The notes beneath the pieces are model-generated. The model saw only the letters and a list, made by a program, of their open reading frames with translations. It was not told the DNA's origin and ran no database searches. Made by a program: the position numbers and the translations under genes. From the NCBI RefSeq assembly GCF_025717675.1, contig NZ_JAJIRT010000008.1:1-64000 (forward strand): a DNA stretch of 64,000 nt, read 5' to 3'. Shown piece by piece: positions 1 through 8,990 of the stretch (the stretch's first letter is position 1; the number at the start of each line of letters is the position of its first letter). Source of the DNA: Paucibacter sp. DJ2R-2. GTDB taxonomy: Bacteria; Pseudomonadota; Gammaproteobacteria; Burkholderiales; Burkholderiaceae_C.

Positions 1-62
1 TATTTGACGCGTCAGGGGCTGCGCAATGAATCGGGACGGACCCGGTAGGGAGTTTTTTTACA

Positions 63-174
63 GCCTCAACGTTGAAGTTAACCGGCCCACGACGGCAGGA
101 CGTCGTAGGGCCAGAATGAAATGAGGCCCGAAGGCGGCATGCCGTTGCGGGTCCGGTTGAGCGACTGGTTAGGC
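63..174 (-). repeat. integron attC recombination site (attC1)
   Basis: Read on the minus strand, the site starts with the R'' box GCCTAAC (174-168). An L'' segment CTCAACCGGACCC and a variable palindromic middle follow, and it ends with L' GGGCCGGTTAACTTCAAC and a degenerate R' GTTGAGGC (70-63). This R''-L''-L'-R' order matches attC sites such as that of aadA. It is 112 bp long and clearly homologous to two sites near 49.5 and 50.0 kb, including a shared core CATTCTGGCCCT. R' departs from GTTRRRY at its last position, from decay or because it belongs to the insertion target. Confidence 0.85.
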
Positions 175-187
175 ATCGCTGGAACCT

Positions 188-475
188 TCATCGTGCTCTT
201 TCCACGGCGGCCCGAATCTCGCGCAGAACCGGCTCAATTGCTTCCGCGACGGAGCAGAACTCGAAGTGCTGAAAGTCGCCGGATTCTGACTCGACAAAGA
301 AATACTCAACATCACAGCAGCCATTTGGCCAAACGCCAATGTTGCTTAAGCACCTTGGGCCGTCAACGCGGAAATGCAAACCGCTTTCCCCGAGCAAGCG
401 GACCTCCAGCAGCGCTTGATGATGCACTGGAAGGCGAGCGGAAATTTCCGCGTGAAGCTCGGCGACGGCGATCAT
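188..475 (-). CDS. integron cassette-encoded hypothetical protein, 95 aa
   Basis: A small acidic soluble protein with no signal peptide or membrane segment and no family I can name with confidence. Its start lies 10 bases after a GTTAGGC core site (492-486 on the minus strand) and its stop is 13 bases before attC1, the compact layout of an integron gene cassette. The segment VWPNGCCDVEYFFVES followed by HFEF and a C-terminal amphipathic helix recalls small immunity-type cassette proteins, but that is only an impression. Function unknown. Confidence 0.7.
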   Translation of the reverse strand: MIAVAELHAEISARLPVHHQALLEVRLLGESGLHFRVDGPRCLSNIGVWPNGCCDVEYFFVESESGDFQHFEFCSVAEAIEPVLREIRAAVERAR

Positions 476-485
476 GAATTGCGAG

Positions 486-508
486 GCCTAACTTTGTTAT
501 CGAGCGAC
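486..508 (-). repeat. integron core site with attI-like flank
   Basis: On the minus strand this reads GTCGCTCGATAACAAAG then TTAGGC. The last 13 bases, AACAAAGTTAGGC, are identical to the end of the class 1 attI site, and the preceding GTCGC also lines up. It forms the 5' boundary of the cassette holding the 95-aa gene. In a complete integron an intI gene would lie on the other side, reading away on the plus strand; here 509-722 has no integrase reading frame. It may be an attI relic or a secondary insertion site. Confidence 0.5.
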
Positions 509-722
509 TTTAGTGCCGCGTATCGGTTCCAGCTGTCGCCGCAACCCAACTGTTTCGAAACACAAAAGCTCACTCCAAATCATGGGCTTGCAATGCCCTA
601 TGGACGTTCGAATTCAGTGTATCCAAACAACGAAAAAGGGGCAAACAGAGTCCGCTCAGTTTAGGCGTCCAAAAATGAGGCATTTGAGTGCCCGCGAGCC
701 ACACAAAAACACACAAGCCCCC

Positions 723-1085
723 TCACCCGCCCCCCGCCACCTTCTCCCCAAACACCTCCACCCCAAACCCCACCGTGAAGCTGCCATCCGACCAGCGCAC
801 CAGCGGGCGCTTGATGACGCTGGGCTGGGCCAGGGCGAGTTGGGTGGCGCTGGTGGCGTCGACGACGGCGGCTTTGGCCGCCTCGTCGAGCTTGCGCCAG
901 GTGGTGCCGGCGCGGTTGATCACCTTGTCCCAGCCCAGGGCGGCCATCCAGAGTGGCAGCTGGTCGGCGGGGACGCCGGCTTTCTTGAAGTCGTGGAATT
1001 CAAACGTCAGACCGGGCTGTTCTTGCAGCCAGGTGCGGGCGCGTTTGACGGTGTCGCAGTTGGGGATGCCATAAACGGTAATCAT
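723..1085 (-). CDS. Spx/ArsC-family (YffB-like) reductase-fold protein
   Basis: 120 aa, the usual size for the YffB/Spx/ArsC thioredoxin-fold family. The N-terminus [20 protein letters not shown] carries the single family cysteine (Cys10). The ArsC fold follows, with VIKRPLVR near residues 90-97, the conserved cis-Pro region. The arsenate-binding CX5R loop of true ArsC is not evident, so arsenate reduction should not be assumed; YffB proteins are thought to be glutathione-dependent thiol reductases. The gene is divergent from aat and the two starts lie within about 25 bases, so they share one promoter region. Confidence 0.88.
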   Translation of the reverse strand: MITVYGIPNCDTVKRARTWLQEQPGLTFEFHDFKKAGVPADQLPLWMAALGWDKVINRAGTTWRKLDEAAKAAVVDATSATQLALAQPSVIKRPLVRWSDGSFTVGFGVEVFGEKVAGGG

Positions 1086-1107
1086 GGTGGCACGCTACCA
1101 TGAAGCC

Positions 1108-1875
1108 ATGATCGATTGGCTGGACGAACGCACCCTGGACTTCCCCCCGACGCAACGCGCGCTGGGGCCCGAGTCCGACGCCCCGGGGCTGCTGGCCGCC
1201 GGCGGCGACCTCAGCCCCGAGCGCCTGGCCGCCGCCTACGCGCGCGGCATCTTTCCCTGGTTTGGCCCGAACCAGCCGCCGCTGTGGTGGGCGCCGGACC
1301 CGCGCATGGTGCTGCAGACCGCCCATTTCAAGCTCTCGCGCTCGCTGCGCAAGACCTTGCAGCACTTCATCCGCACACCGGGCTGCGAGATCCGGGTGGA
1401 CAGCGCCCTGCCCGAGGTCCTGCGCGCCTGCGCCCAGGCGCCGCGCGAGGGCCAGAGCGGCACCTGGATCCTGCCCGAGATGCAGGCCGCCTACCTGGCC
1501 TGGTCACGGGCGCAAGGCGCCGTGCACAGCATCGAGACCTGGATGGACGGCGAGCTGGCGGGCGGGCTCTACGGCGTCAATCTGGGCGGCATGTTTTTCG
1601 GGGAATCGATGTTCATGCGCCGCACGGATGCCTCCAAGATCGCCTTGGCCGCCCTGGTCTGCCTGTGCCGCCGGCATGGCATCCCCTGGATCGACTGCCA
1701 GCAAAACACCCGCCACCTGGCCTCGCTGGGCGCCGCCGAAGTGCCGCGTCAGCAGTTCGAGGCCCACATCCAGCAAGCCCTGCAGCGGCCGACGCCACAG
1801 GATTGGACCTATCATCCGGCGCTGTGGGCGCAGCTGGGCCCGGCCTTCGACCGCGATGCCGGGCTGGACCTCTGA
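1108..1875 (+). CDS. aat: leucyl/phenylalanyl-tRNA--protein transferase
   Basis: 255 aa. It transfers Leu or Phe from tRNA to N-terminal Lys or Arg, creating N-degrons for ClpS/ClpAP. Family blocks are all present: [30 protein letters not shown], the [17 protein letters not shown] region, and [15 protein letters not shown] near the C-terminus. An upstream in-frame ATG exists at 1084, but family members begin M-I-x-W-L-D, so the ATG at 1108 is preferred. It is followed by bpt on the same strand after 60 bases, giving a two-gene N-end-rule unit. Confidence 0.95.
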   Translation: MIDWLDERTLDFPPTQRALGPESDAPGLLAAGGDLSPERLAAAYARGIFPWFGPNQPPLWWAPDPRMVLQTAHFKLSRSLRKTLQHFIRTPGCEIRVDSALPEVLRACAQAPREGQSGTWILPEMQAAYLAWSRAQGAVHSIETWMDGELAGGLYGVNLGGMFFGESMFMRRTDASKIALAALVCLCRRHGIPWIDCQQNTRHLASLGAAEVPRQQFEAHIQQALQRPTPQDWTYHPALWAQLGPAFDRDAGLDL

Positions 1876-1935
1876 CCCTCACCGCCCACCCCTTCTTTTC
1901 CCACCAACATTCTTGACGCCACTGAGCTGAAGACC

Positions 1936-2778
1936 GTGACCCATCTGAAAGAGCTCCCGCTGGCCCAGCTGCAGTTCTACGCCACGGCCGCCTACCCCTG
2001 CAGCTACCTGGCCGACCGCCAGGCACGCTCCCAGGTGGCCACGCCCAGCCATCTGATCCACGCCGACGCCTACTCCACCCTGGTGGCCGCAGGCTTTCGG
2101 CGCAGCGGCCTGTTCACCTACCGGCCTTTGTGCGATGGCTGCAAGGCCTGTGTGCCCATGCGCATCCCGGTGGCCAGCTTCAAGCCCAGCCGCAGCCAGC
2201 GCCGCGCTCAGCGCCAGCACCAACACCTGCAGGCCAAGGTCATGCGCCTGGGCTACAGCCAGGAGCATTACGAGCTCTACCTGCGCTACCAGGCCGCGCG
2301 CCACTCGGGCGGCGGCATGGACCACGACAGCGTCGAGCAGTACAGCCAGTTCCTGCTGCAAAGCCGCATCAACTCGCGCCTGGTCGAGTTCCGCGAACGC
2401 CGCGCCGATGGCGAGATGGTGCTCAAGATGGTGTCCATTCTGGACATCCTCAACGACGGGCTCTCGGCCGTCTACACCTTCTACGAGCCCGAGGAGCACT
2501 GCAGTTACGGCACCTACAACGTGCTCTGGCAGATCCAGCAGACGCGCGATCTGCAGCTGGCCCACCTCTACCTCGGCTACTGGATCGCCGAGAGCGGCAA
2601 GATGGCCTACAAGGCCGATTTCCGCCCGCACCAGCTGCTGCAGCAGGGCCAATGGGACTGGGCGGCCGAGCTGGCAGGATCGCGGTCGCTGCCGCTTCCG
2701 CAGCCAGACTCCCCGCCCCTAACACCGCCCCTCAACCCGCCTCAATCGCTCGAAAGCTGCGCTTCCGGCAGCAGCTGA
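1936..2778 (+). CDS. bpt: aspartate/glutamate leucyltransferase (bacterial ATE homologue)
   Basis: 280 aa. Bpt adds Leu to N-terminal Asp or Glu, feeding the same ClpS pathway as Aat. The N-terminal zinc/cysteine motif [11 protein letters not shown], the start [14 protein letters not shown], and the C-terminal GNAT-like half with [10 protein letters not shown] are typical. The last 20 or so residues are Pro/Ser-rich and run 37 bases into the 3' end of the opposite-strand PAS-GGDEF-EAL gene, so the two genes overlap tail to tail. Symbols ate and bpt are both used for this family. Confidence 0.95.
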   Translation: MTHLKELPLAQLQFYATAAYPCSYLADRQARSQVATPSHLIHADAYSTLVAAGFRRSGLFTYRPLCDGCKACVPMRIPVASFKPSRSQRRAQRQHQHLQAKVMRLGYSQEHYELYLRYQAARHSGGGMDHDSVEQYSQFLLQSRINSRLVEFRERRADGEMVLKMVSILDILNDGLSAVYTFYEPEEHCSYGTYNVLWQIQQTRDLQLAHLYLGYWIAESGKMAYKADFRPHQLLQQGQWDWAAELAGSRSLPLPQPDSPPLTPPLNPPQSLESCASGSS

Positions 2779-5372
2779 TCGGCCGGCAGCGGGCGGCCGA
2801 ACCAGTAGCCCTGGAAGGCCTGGCAACCGAGGGCCAGGAGCTGCTGATGCTGTCCGGCCGTCTCCACACCCTCGGCCACCACTTGCAGACCCAGGCTCTC
2901 GCCGAGCGCCAGGATGGTGCGGGCGATCGCCGCATCGTGGCTGTCGGTCAAGAGGTCGGCCACAAAGCTGCGGTCGATCTTGAGCTGGTCCAGCGGCAGG
3001 CGCTTGAGGTAGGACAGCGAGGAATAGCCGGTGCCGAAGTCGTCGAGCGCAAAGCCGACACCGCGGTCCTTGAGCGCCCGCATCTTGGCCACCACATCGT
3101 CAACGTCTCCGACCAGCATGCTCTCGGTCAGCTCGAGCTTGAGCCGGGCCGGGTCGGCGCCGCTTCGCTGCAGGGCATCGAGCACGCTGGCCACGAAATC
3201 GGCCTGCGCGAACTGGCGGGCGCTGACATTGACGGCCAGGCTCCAATCCGCCGTCGCCGGCTGCGCCGCCCAGGCCCGCAGCTGGTGGCAGGCGGCGCCC
3301 AAGACCCATTCGCCCAGCGGCAGGATCAGCGCCGATTCCTCGGCCACGGCAATGAACTGGACCGGCGCCACCAGGCCGCGCTGCGGATGGCGCCAGCGCA
3401 CCAGGGCCTCGGCGCCGAGCACGCGTGACTGGGCGTCGAACTGCAGCTGGTAGTGCAGCTCGAACTCCTCGGCCTGCAAGGCGCGGCGCAGATCGGCCTC
3501 CAGCTCGTTGCGGGCCTCGGCGGCGGCCTGCATCTCGGGGTCGTAGAAGCGCGCGGTGTTGCGCCCGGCCGCCTTGGCCTGGTACATGGCCATATCGGCC
3601 TTGCGCAGCAGTTCCTCGACGCTGGTGTCGCCCTGCATGAAAAGCACAATGCCGATGCTGGGCGTGCAGCTGTAGCTCTGCCCGCGCAGGACATAGGGCT
3701 GGGCCAGGGCCGCGAGGACCCGGGCGGCCACCTGTTCGGCCAGGCCGGCCGCTTCCTGCGCCAGGGCGCAGCGGGCGTCGAGCAGGAGCACGAACTCATC
3801 GCCACCGAGCCGGCCGACGCTGTCGCCGACGGCGACACAGGCGGCCAGGCGCGTGGCCACTTGCTGCAGCAAGAGGTCGCCGACCTCGTGGCCGCGGGTG
3901 TCGTTGAGCAGCTTGAAGTGGTCGAGGTCCAGGAACATCAGCGCGCCATGCTGGCTGCTGCGTGCCGAGGCGGCCATGGCCTGCTTGAGGCGGTCCAGCA
4001 AGAGGCGGCGGTTGGGCAGGCCGGTCAGGGGGTCGAAGAAAGCCAAACGGTGAATTTCCTCGGTGCGCTGACGTTCCAGCGTGATGTCACGCACCAGGGC
4101 GACAAAGGTGCGCCGGCCGGCGCGGTGGATCTCCGACAGCGAGAGCTGCAGCGGGAACTGCTCGCCATTGAGGCGCAAGCCCGTCATCTCACGCGCCAAG
4201 CCTTGCTGGCCGGCTTGCACCGAGCCGGCCGTCAGGGCCTGGATCAGCTCGGCCGAGCTCGCCTGCTTCGGGCCCGCCGGGAACAGGCACTGCAGCGGCT
4301 GCCCGATCATCTGCTCGGGCGCCTGGCCGAAGATGTCAGCGGCCGTGCGGCTGAAAGATTCGATGCGGCCCTGCTCGTCAAAGGTGAGCACGCCGTCCAC
4401 CATATTGTCGAGAATCGCGCGCAGATGTTCGGCGGCCTCGTTGAGGCGGGCCTGGCTGTCCAACACGGCCTGTTCGGCCAACTTCTGCTCGGTGATGTCG
4501 CAAACCTGGGTGACCAGGCAGCGCGCCTGGCCCGCCGCATCGAGCACCGGCGCCACGGTCAGCAAGCCCCAGACGATGTGCCCGTCCTTGTGCAGATAGC
4601 GCTTGACCAGGGAATAGGCCGACAGCGCGCCCTGCACGGTGCGGGCCATCTGGTGCAGGTCATCGGCCAGGTCTTCTGGGTGGGTGATGTCGGCAAAGCT
4701 CTTGCGCAGCAGCTCGGCCTCGCTGTAGCCGAACATGGAGCAGGCGCGCGCGTTGACCATCAGCCAGTCGCCCTCGCAGCTGACCAGGCTCATGCCCACC
4801 GCAGAGGATTCGAAGGCGCTCTTGAACAACTGCTCGCTGTCCATCAAGGCCTGCTCCGAGGTCTTGAGCCGGGTGATGTCGATGTGGCTGCCCATCATGC
4901 GCAAGGCCTGACCCTGCGCGTCGCGCGTCACCTCGGCGCGTGAATAGATCCAGCGCCAGCTGCCGTCGCGGTGGCGCAGGCGGAACTCGCGGTCCTCGGG
5001 GCCGGGCAGGCCGGCCAAGCGGTCCTCGACCGATTGCACGGTGGCGACGACATCATCGGGATGCAGTCGCTCCCGCCAGGTTTCGACGAGATTGGGCAGC
5101 TCATGGTCGGCATAGCCGAGCTGCTGTTTCCATTCGGGCGAGAAATAGACCTCCTGGCGGCGCAAGTCCCAATCCCAGAGGCCTACGTTCGCGGCGCGTA
5201 CCAGCAAGGCCAAGCGCAATTCGCTCTCGCGCAGCGCCATCTCCGCCTGCTTGCGGGCCCGTACCTGCTGACGGCTGAGCAAGGCCCAACTCGGCAAGTG
5301 CCGCAGCCAGCGGCCTACCCAGGAGCCCAGGGTCTGTCGCCAATGAACTGAGCCTGCGTCTGAATCCGGCAT
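2742..5372 (-). CDS. PAS-PAS-PAS-GGDEF-EAL c-di-GMP signalling protein
   Basis: 876 aa, no clear membrane segment. Three PAS domains lie at about 50-170, 180-295 and 310-430, followed by GGDEF (about 435-610, intact LGGDEF) and EAL (about 620-870). The EAL half keeps the catalytic signature: EALVRW, NVSARQF, the Glu in [19 protein letters not shown], and VVAEGVE. Both cyclase and phosphodiesterase activities are therefore possible; such hybrids often favour hydrolysis, with GGDEF acting as a regulatory GTP sensor. Only 49 bases separate its start from the stop of the FAD oxidoreductase upstream, so the two may be co-transcribed. Confidence 0.95.
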   Translation of the reverse strand: MPDSDAGSVHWRQTLGSWVGRWLRHLPSWALLSRQQVRARKQAEMALRESELRLALLVRAANVGLWDWDLRRQEVYFSPEWKQQLGYADHELPNLVETWRERLHPDDVVATVQSVEDRLAGLPGPEDREFRLRHRDGSWRWIYSRAEVTRDAQGQALRMMGSHIDITRLKTSEQALMDSEQLFKSAFESSAVGMSLVSCEGDWLMVNARACSMFGYSEAELLRKSFADITHPEDLADDLHQMARTVQGALSAYSLVKRYLHKDGHIVWGLLTVAPVLDAAGQARCLVTQVCDITEQKLAEQAVLDSQARLNEAAEHLRAILDNMVDGVLTFDEQGRIESFSRTAADIFGQAPEQMIGQPLQCLFPAGPKQASSAELIQALTAGSVQAGQQGLAREMTGLRLNGEQFPLQLSLSEIHRAGRRTFVALVRDITLERQRTEEIHRLAFFDPLTGLPNRRLLLDRLKQAMAASARSSQHGALMFLDLDHFKLLNDTRGHEVGDLLLQQVATRLAACVAVGDSVGRLGGDEFVLLLDARCALAQEAAGLAEQVAARVLAALAQPYVLRGQSYSCTPSIGIVLFMQGDTSVEELLRKADMAMYQAKAAGRNTARFYDPEMQAAAEARNELEADLRRALQAEEFELHYQLQFDAQSRVLGAEALVRWRHPQRGLVAPVQFIAVAEESALILPLGEWVLGAACHQLRAWAAQPATADWSLAVNVSARQFAQADFVASVLDALQRSGADPARLKLELTESMLVGDVDDVVAKMRALKDRGVGFALDDFGTGYSSLSYLKRLPLDQLKIDRSFVADLLTDSHDAAIARTILALGESLGLQVVAEGVETAGQHQQLLALGCQAFQGYWFGRPLPADQLLPEAQLSSD

Positions 5373-5421
5373 CGTCCCCCCCGAAGCCTTGAATGTACGC
5401 TGGCTGCGCGCCGTCTTGCGC

Positions 5422-6561
5422 TCAGTTGAGCAGTTCGCTGGCCCTTTGCGCCACAGCCAGGCAGCTGCTCAGACCAGGTGACTCCATGCCCAGCAGCTGC
5501 ACCAAGCCGGGCAGGCCATGCTCGGCCGGCCCCTCAATGCGGAAGTCGGCCGCCGCCTCACCCGGGCCGCTGAGCTTGGGTCGCACACCGCTGTAGGCCG
5601 GCTGCAGGGCGCCTTCCGGCAGGCCGGGCCAGTAACGGCGAACCTCGGCCGCAAAGGCCGGCGCTCGCTGCGCATCCACGCGGTAGTCCAGCTGCTCAGG
5701 GCTCAGCCCGGGCGCCAGCCACTCCACATCGGGCCCGAATCGGGCCTGGCCCGCCAGGTCCAGGGTCAGGTGCACGCCCAGGCCGCCGACCTGAGGCATG
5801 GGATAGATCAGGTGGCGAAACGGCGCCCGACCGCTGAGGGCAAAGTAGCTGCCCTTGCAATAGCGCAGCCCGGGCCGGTGGGCGGGGGTCAAGTCTTGCG
5901 TCTGCTGCGCCAACTCGGCGGCACAGAGGCCGGCCGCATTGATCACACGCGCGGCCGCCAGGGCGACCGGGCCCGCGTCCGTCTGCACCTCCAGCCGCCA
6001 CGGCGCCGCCACGCTGGCCGGGCGGCGCAGCGCCGTGACCTGCGTGTTCAAGACCACCTGGCCGCCGGCGGCCTCCAGATCGCCCTGCAAGGCCAGCATC
6101 AGGCCATGGCTGTCGACGATGCCGGTGCTCGGCGACAGCAGGGCCGCATGGCAGCGCAGGGCCGGTTCCAGGGCTTGGGCCTGGGCACCGCTGAGCCATT
6201 GCAGATCGAGCACGCCATTGGCTTCGGCCTGCGCGGCCAGGGCCTGCAGCTGGGGCAGCTGCGCCGGCTCGCTGGCCACCAGCAGCTTGCCGCAAGCCCG
6301 GTGTGCGACGCTGCGGCTGCGGCAGTAGTCGTACAGCAAGGCCTTGCCGCGCACGCAGAGCTGGGCCTTGAGTGAACCTGTCGGGTAGTAAAGGCCGGCG
6401 TGGATGACCTCGCTGCTGCGCGAGCTGATGCCGCTGCCGATCTGCCCACTGCGCTCCAGCACCAGGGTTTCCAGGCCGCGCAAAGCCAGGGCCCGCGCGG
6501 CCGCCAGACCGATCACGCCGGCGCCAACCACCACGGCGTCCACCTGTCCCAAGTCCTCCAT
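5422..6561 (-). CDS. NAD(P)/FAD-dependent oxidoreductase, LhgO-like
   Basis: 379 aa from the chosen start. The Rossmann motif VVVGAGVIGLAAARALALRG sits at the N-terminus, followed by SSRSSEVIHAGLYY, the signature of the L-2-hydroxyglutarate oxidase-like branch of the DAO family, and a C-terminal block beginning YSGVRPK. The ATG at 6561 is preferred because AAGGAGG lies 7 bases upstream; longer readings of the frame extend through non-conserved sequence toward the divergent response regulator. The physiological substrate may be L-2-hydroxyglutarate or another 2-hydroxy or amino acid; the sequence does not decide. Confidence 0.88.
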   Translation of the reverse strand: MEDLGQVDAVVVGAGVIGLAAARALALRGLETLVLERSGQIGSGISSRSSEVIHAGLYYPTGSLKAQLCVRGKALLYDYCRSRSVAHRACGKLLVASEPAQLPQLQALAAQAEANGVLDLQWLSGAQAQALEPALRCHAALLSPSTGIVDSHGLMLALQGDLEAAGGQVVLNTQVTALRRPASVAAPWRLEVQTDAGPVALAAARVINAAGLCAAELAQQTQDLTPAHRPGLRYCKGSYFALSGRAPFRHLIYPMPQVGGLGVHLTLDLAGQARFGPDVEWLAPGLSPEQLDYRVDAQRAPAFAAEVRRYWPGLPEGALQPAYSGVRPKLSGPGEAAADFRIEGPAEHGLPGLVQLLGMESPGLSSCLAVAQRASELLN

Positions 6562-6886
6562 CGCACCGCCTCCTTGGTTCGTGCTTGCCCCCGCCATGGC
6601 CTGATTGTGCGTTGCCCGCAACAAATGCCCAGTCAACAGAAGCGCTCCCGCCCAAGCCACTGCGCCTGGTTTGATTCGCTGCTCGCCCGGAACACGCCAC
6701 CGCGCCAGATCTGGGCCGGTTTCGCGCGCTTGTTCGGCGCATTGCCGGCGCGCGGCCGCGACGACACTCCGCATCCAACAAGCCCTGCAGTCAAGGGCAA
6801 ACGGACCGGCCACAAGGCACGGCCCAGGGAGCTCAAGACATGCAAGCCGAGGGTGCGCCACAGCGCCCCGGCCGAGAGGGACGTCG
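6562..6886. other. divergent intergenic region, no gene seen
   Basis: 325 bases between the divergent oxidoreductase and response-regulator genes. Open frames here are upstream extensions of the neighbours and show no family signal. It should contain both promoters; I could not pick out convincing -35/-10 pairs. Confidence 0.6.
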
Positions 6887-7888
6887 ATGACTGCGCACGC
6901 GCACACCGGCCAGAGCCAGGGCAACAACCAAACGGACGGCAAGAAACTGCTGATCGTCGACGACAGTCGCGCGATCCAGGCCATCATTCGCCGCGCTCTC
7001 GAATGCGAGGAGCTGGGCGAGCTGCAAATCCAGACCGCCCGCGACGGCGCCGAGGCCCTGGACAAGGTGGCTGCCTTCCGGCCCGACCTGGTCCTGTCGG
7101 ACTGGCATATGCCGGGGGTGTCCGGCATCGAGATGCTGCAGACCCTGAGGCAGACCGGCTTTCATGATGTGGCCGTGGGCTTTGTCACCACCGACCGCGC
7201 CAGCGATTGCCAGACCCAGGCGCGCAGCAACGGCGCCCTCTTCCTTTTGCACAAGCCCTTCGACGACCAGGCCTTGCGCAGCGCCGTGGCCCTGGGGCTG
7301 GGGCGGAGCGGCGTGCAGGTTCCGGCCCCGGTCCCGCCGCCGGCCGCGGCAGCATCCGCAGCGCCCGCCACCGGCGAGCCGCCGGCCATCGAATCCCTGG
7401 CCCTGGCCCAGCAGACCTTGTTCGCCCATCTGGGCATGCGCGGTTTCGAGCTGGCCCGCCACCAGCAGCCGCTCGAGCTGCGGCAGCAAGGTTTTGTGCT
7501 TCCCGGCCCACAGCTGGTGGCCCTGTACGGCAGCGTGGGCCGCAAAGGTGTCTATGCCGTGGGCCTGCTGGACCTGCCTGCCTGCTGCTTGATCGGCGGC
7601 CTGGCGGCGGGCAGCAGCCCCAAGGAGATGCAGACCGCGCATGAGCAGGGCAAGCCCAATGCCCGCCAGTTCGAGCTGGCCAGCCACTTCATGCGCCAGA
7701 TGGCGCCCCTGATCAAGAAACGCAGCCCCAGCGATGCGCCCAGCCTGAGCACGACCCGCCTGAGCAGCCAGCCCCTGGACAAGCTGGCCAGCTTGCTGGA
7801 GACCCACAAGGGTCGCAGCGACTTTGTGCTGCGCGTGCCGGCCCAAGCGCCCCATGGCGACGGCCGCCTGAGCTTCTTGCTCGCCTGA
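6887..7888 (+). CDS. response regulator with REC domain and unrecognised output region
   Basis: 333 aa. The REC domain occupies about residues 20-140: LLIVDDSRAIQ with the acidic pair, the phospho-acceptor Asp in VLSDWHMPG, and the Lys in LHKPF. A Pro/Ala linker (about 145-170) leads to a 160-residue C-terminal region, which contains a hydrophobic block LVALYGSVGRKGVYAVGLLD and SHFMRQMAPLIKKR. I see no HTH, GGDEF, EAL or HD motif. The start at 6887 follows GAGAGGG. It is 31 bases upstream of the coiled-coil gene, so the two probably form an operon. Confidence 0.85.
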   Translation: MTAHAHTGQSQGNNQTDGKKLLIVDDSRAIQAIIRRALECEELGELQIQTARDGAEALDKVAAFRPDLVLSDWHMPGVSGIEMLQTLRQTGFHDVAVGFVTTDRASDCQTQARSNGALFLLHKPFDDQALRSAVALGLGRSGVQVPAPVPPPAAAASAAPATGEPPAIESLALAQQTLFAHLGMRGFELARHQQPLELRQQGFVLPGPQLVALYGSVGRKGVYAVGLLDLPACCLIGGLAAGSSPKEMQTAHEQGKPNARQFELASHFMRQMAPLIKKRSPSDAPSLSTTRLSSQPLDKLASLLETHKGRSDFVLRVPAQAPHGDGRLSFLLA

Positions 7889-7919
7889 GCCCGGGCCAGG
7901 CAAAGAGAGCGCACCCACC

Positions 7920-8654
7920 ATGGCACTCGTGATCGAAGACCTGGCCAGCGTCGGCGTGCTGGTCGCCAATGCGGTGTTCATCGTCGTATCGGTGGGCAGC
8001 TATCTGCGCATGAATGCCCACGAAGCCGAGCGCCAGAGCTTTCTGAGCCGCGCCCTCAACGACCACCGCGAAAGCGGCCGCGAGCTCAAGGCCGTGGCGC
8101 GCAATCTGGAACGCCTGATGGAGCGCGCCGAGCGCATGCGCTTGTGGCAGCGCGAGGGGCCCGAGGACAGCTGGCGCGGCCGCACCGAGATGCAGGCCGG
8201 CGCCGCCGCGGACGACGAGGCCCTGGGCCCCGAACCCGATCTGGCCCGGCTGCGCCCGCCCGAGGCCATGCAGCAGTTGTCGCCCGCCGCCTTCGCCGAG
8301 TGGCAGCGCCTGCATGAGATCGAACTCGATCGCGTGCTCAGCCAGCGCCGCCGCCTGCAAGCCCAGCTGGCCGCGGCCCTGCAACAGCAACAGCAACAGC
8401 AACAGGCGAACCGACGCGGCGGCCTCGGCCTGCGCGAACAGCAAGAGCGCCTGCAGGAGCTGCAAGCGCTGCAGGCCCGGCTGCAAGAGGAACAGGCACG
8501 CGGCGCCAAAGATGAAGCGGCCTTGCAGCGTGTCGAGCGCCAATTGGCCAAGCTGCAAGGCGAGATGGAGCGCCAGCAGATCGAGAAAGACTTCATCGAG
8601 GACCGCCTGCTGCTGCTCGACAGCCGGGAGCGCGAGCAGCGGGCAAGCGCCTGA
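7920..8654 (+). CDS. membrane-anchored coiled-coil protein of unknown function
   Basis: 244 aa. One hydrophobic segment lies at about 8-28 (VGVLVANAVFIVVSVGSYL), and nearly all the rest is predicted helix rich in Glu, Arg, Gln and Ala, including a run of seven Gln near residue 160 and long heptad stretches to the C-terminus. This is the layout of a single-span inner-membrane protein with a cytoplasmic coiled coil. No named family is recognised. Its close position behind the response regulator suggests a structural or tethering partner; that is inference. Confidence 0.75.
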   Translation: MALVIEDLASVGVLVANAVFIVVSVGSYLRMNAHEAERQSFLSRALNDHRESGRELKAVARNLERLMERAERMRLWQREGPEDSWRGRTEMQAGAAADDEALGPEPDLARLRPPEAMQQLSPAAFAEWQRLHEIELDRVLSQRRRLQAQLAAALQQQQQQQQANRRGGLGLREQQERLQELQALQARLQEEQARGAKDEAALQRVERQLAKLQGEMERQQIEKDFIEDRLLLLDSREREQRASA

Positions 8655-8674
8655 GGCAATACGGCTGGCGGCCT

Positions 8675-8941
8675 AGGGCCTGTTCACACTGCGGATACCT
8701 GATGCGTTGCCTCACAAATCGCCGTGAACTAGGCGCAAAACGAAGCCGGGGTCCCTCCCCGGCGAGGCTTTGCAACAACGTGCACGGTGATTTGTGTGGC
8801 AACCCTTCGGGAGAGGGGTAGAAAGGGCCCCATTCGTCGTTGAACTCCTCGCCCAGGCGGCCAGCCTGGGCTTCGTCGTCCGCCTAGCTTGGGGCCCTTT
8901 CTGCCACTCTCGCACAGGTATCTGCAGTGTGAACAGGCCCT
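8675..8941. mobile_element. MITE-like element with 27-bp terminal inverted repeats
   Basis: The left end (8675-8701, starting AGGGCCTGTTCACACT) and right end (8915-8941, ending AGTGTGAACAGGCCCT) are inverted repeats matching at 26 of 27 positions, flanked by TA on both sides. The 267-bp interior has no coding frame and holds nested palindromes: TTGCCTCACAAATCGCCGTG with its near-complement about 60 bases on, GCCGGGG/CCCCGGC, GCCCAGGC/GCCTGGGC, and AGAAAGGGCCCCA/TGGGGCCCTTTCT. Size, ends and TA flanks suggest a non-autonomous element mobilised by an IS5/IS427-type transposase. No transposase is in the window. Confidence 0.8.
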
Positions 8942-8990
8942 AAAATGCCGGCCCTGCTCCGTTTTGCCTGCCCCCGAAGAATTGCTTCCC

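Noticed and set aside
723-1085. Arsenate reductase ArsC call
   Set aside because: It has the fold but not the CX5R phosphate-like loop, and no ars genes are nearby; Spx/YffB-like is safer.
513-1103. Plus-strand frame near the attI-like site as a possible integrase
   Set aside because: No tyrosine recombinase motifs (RHRY box) are present and it runs antisense through the Spx/ArsC-like gene.
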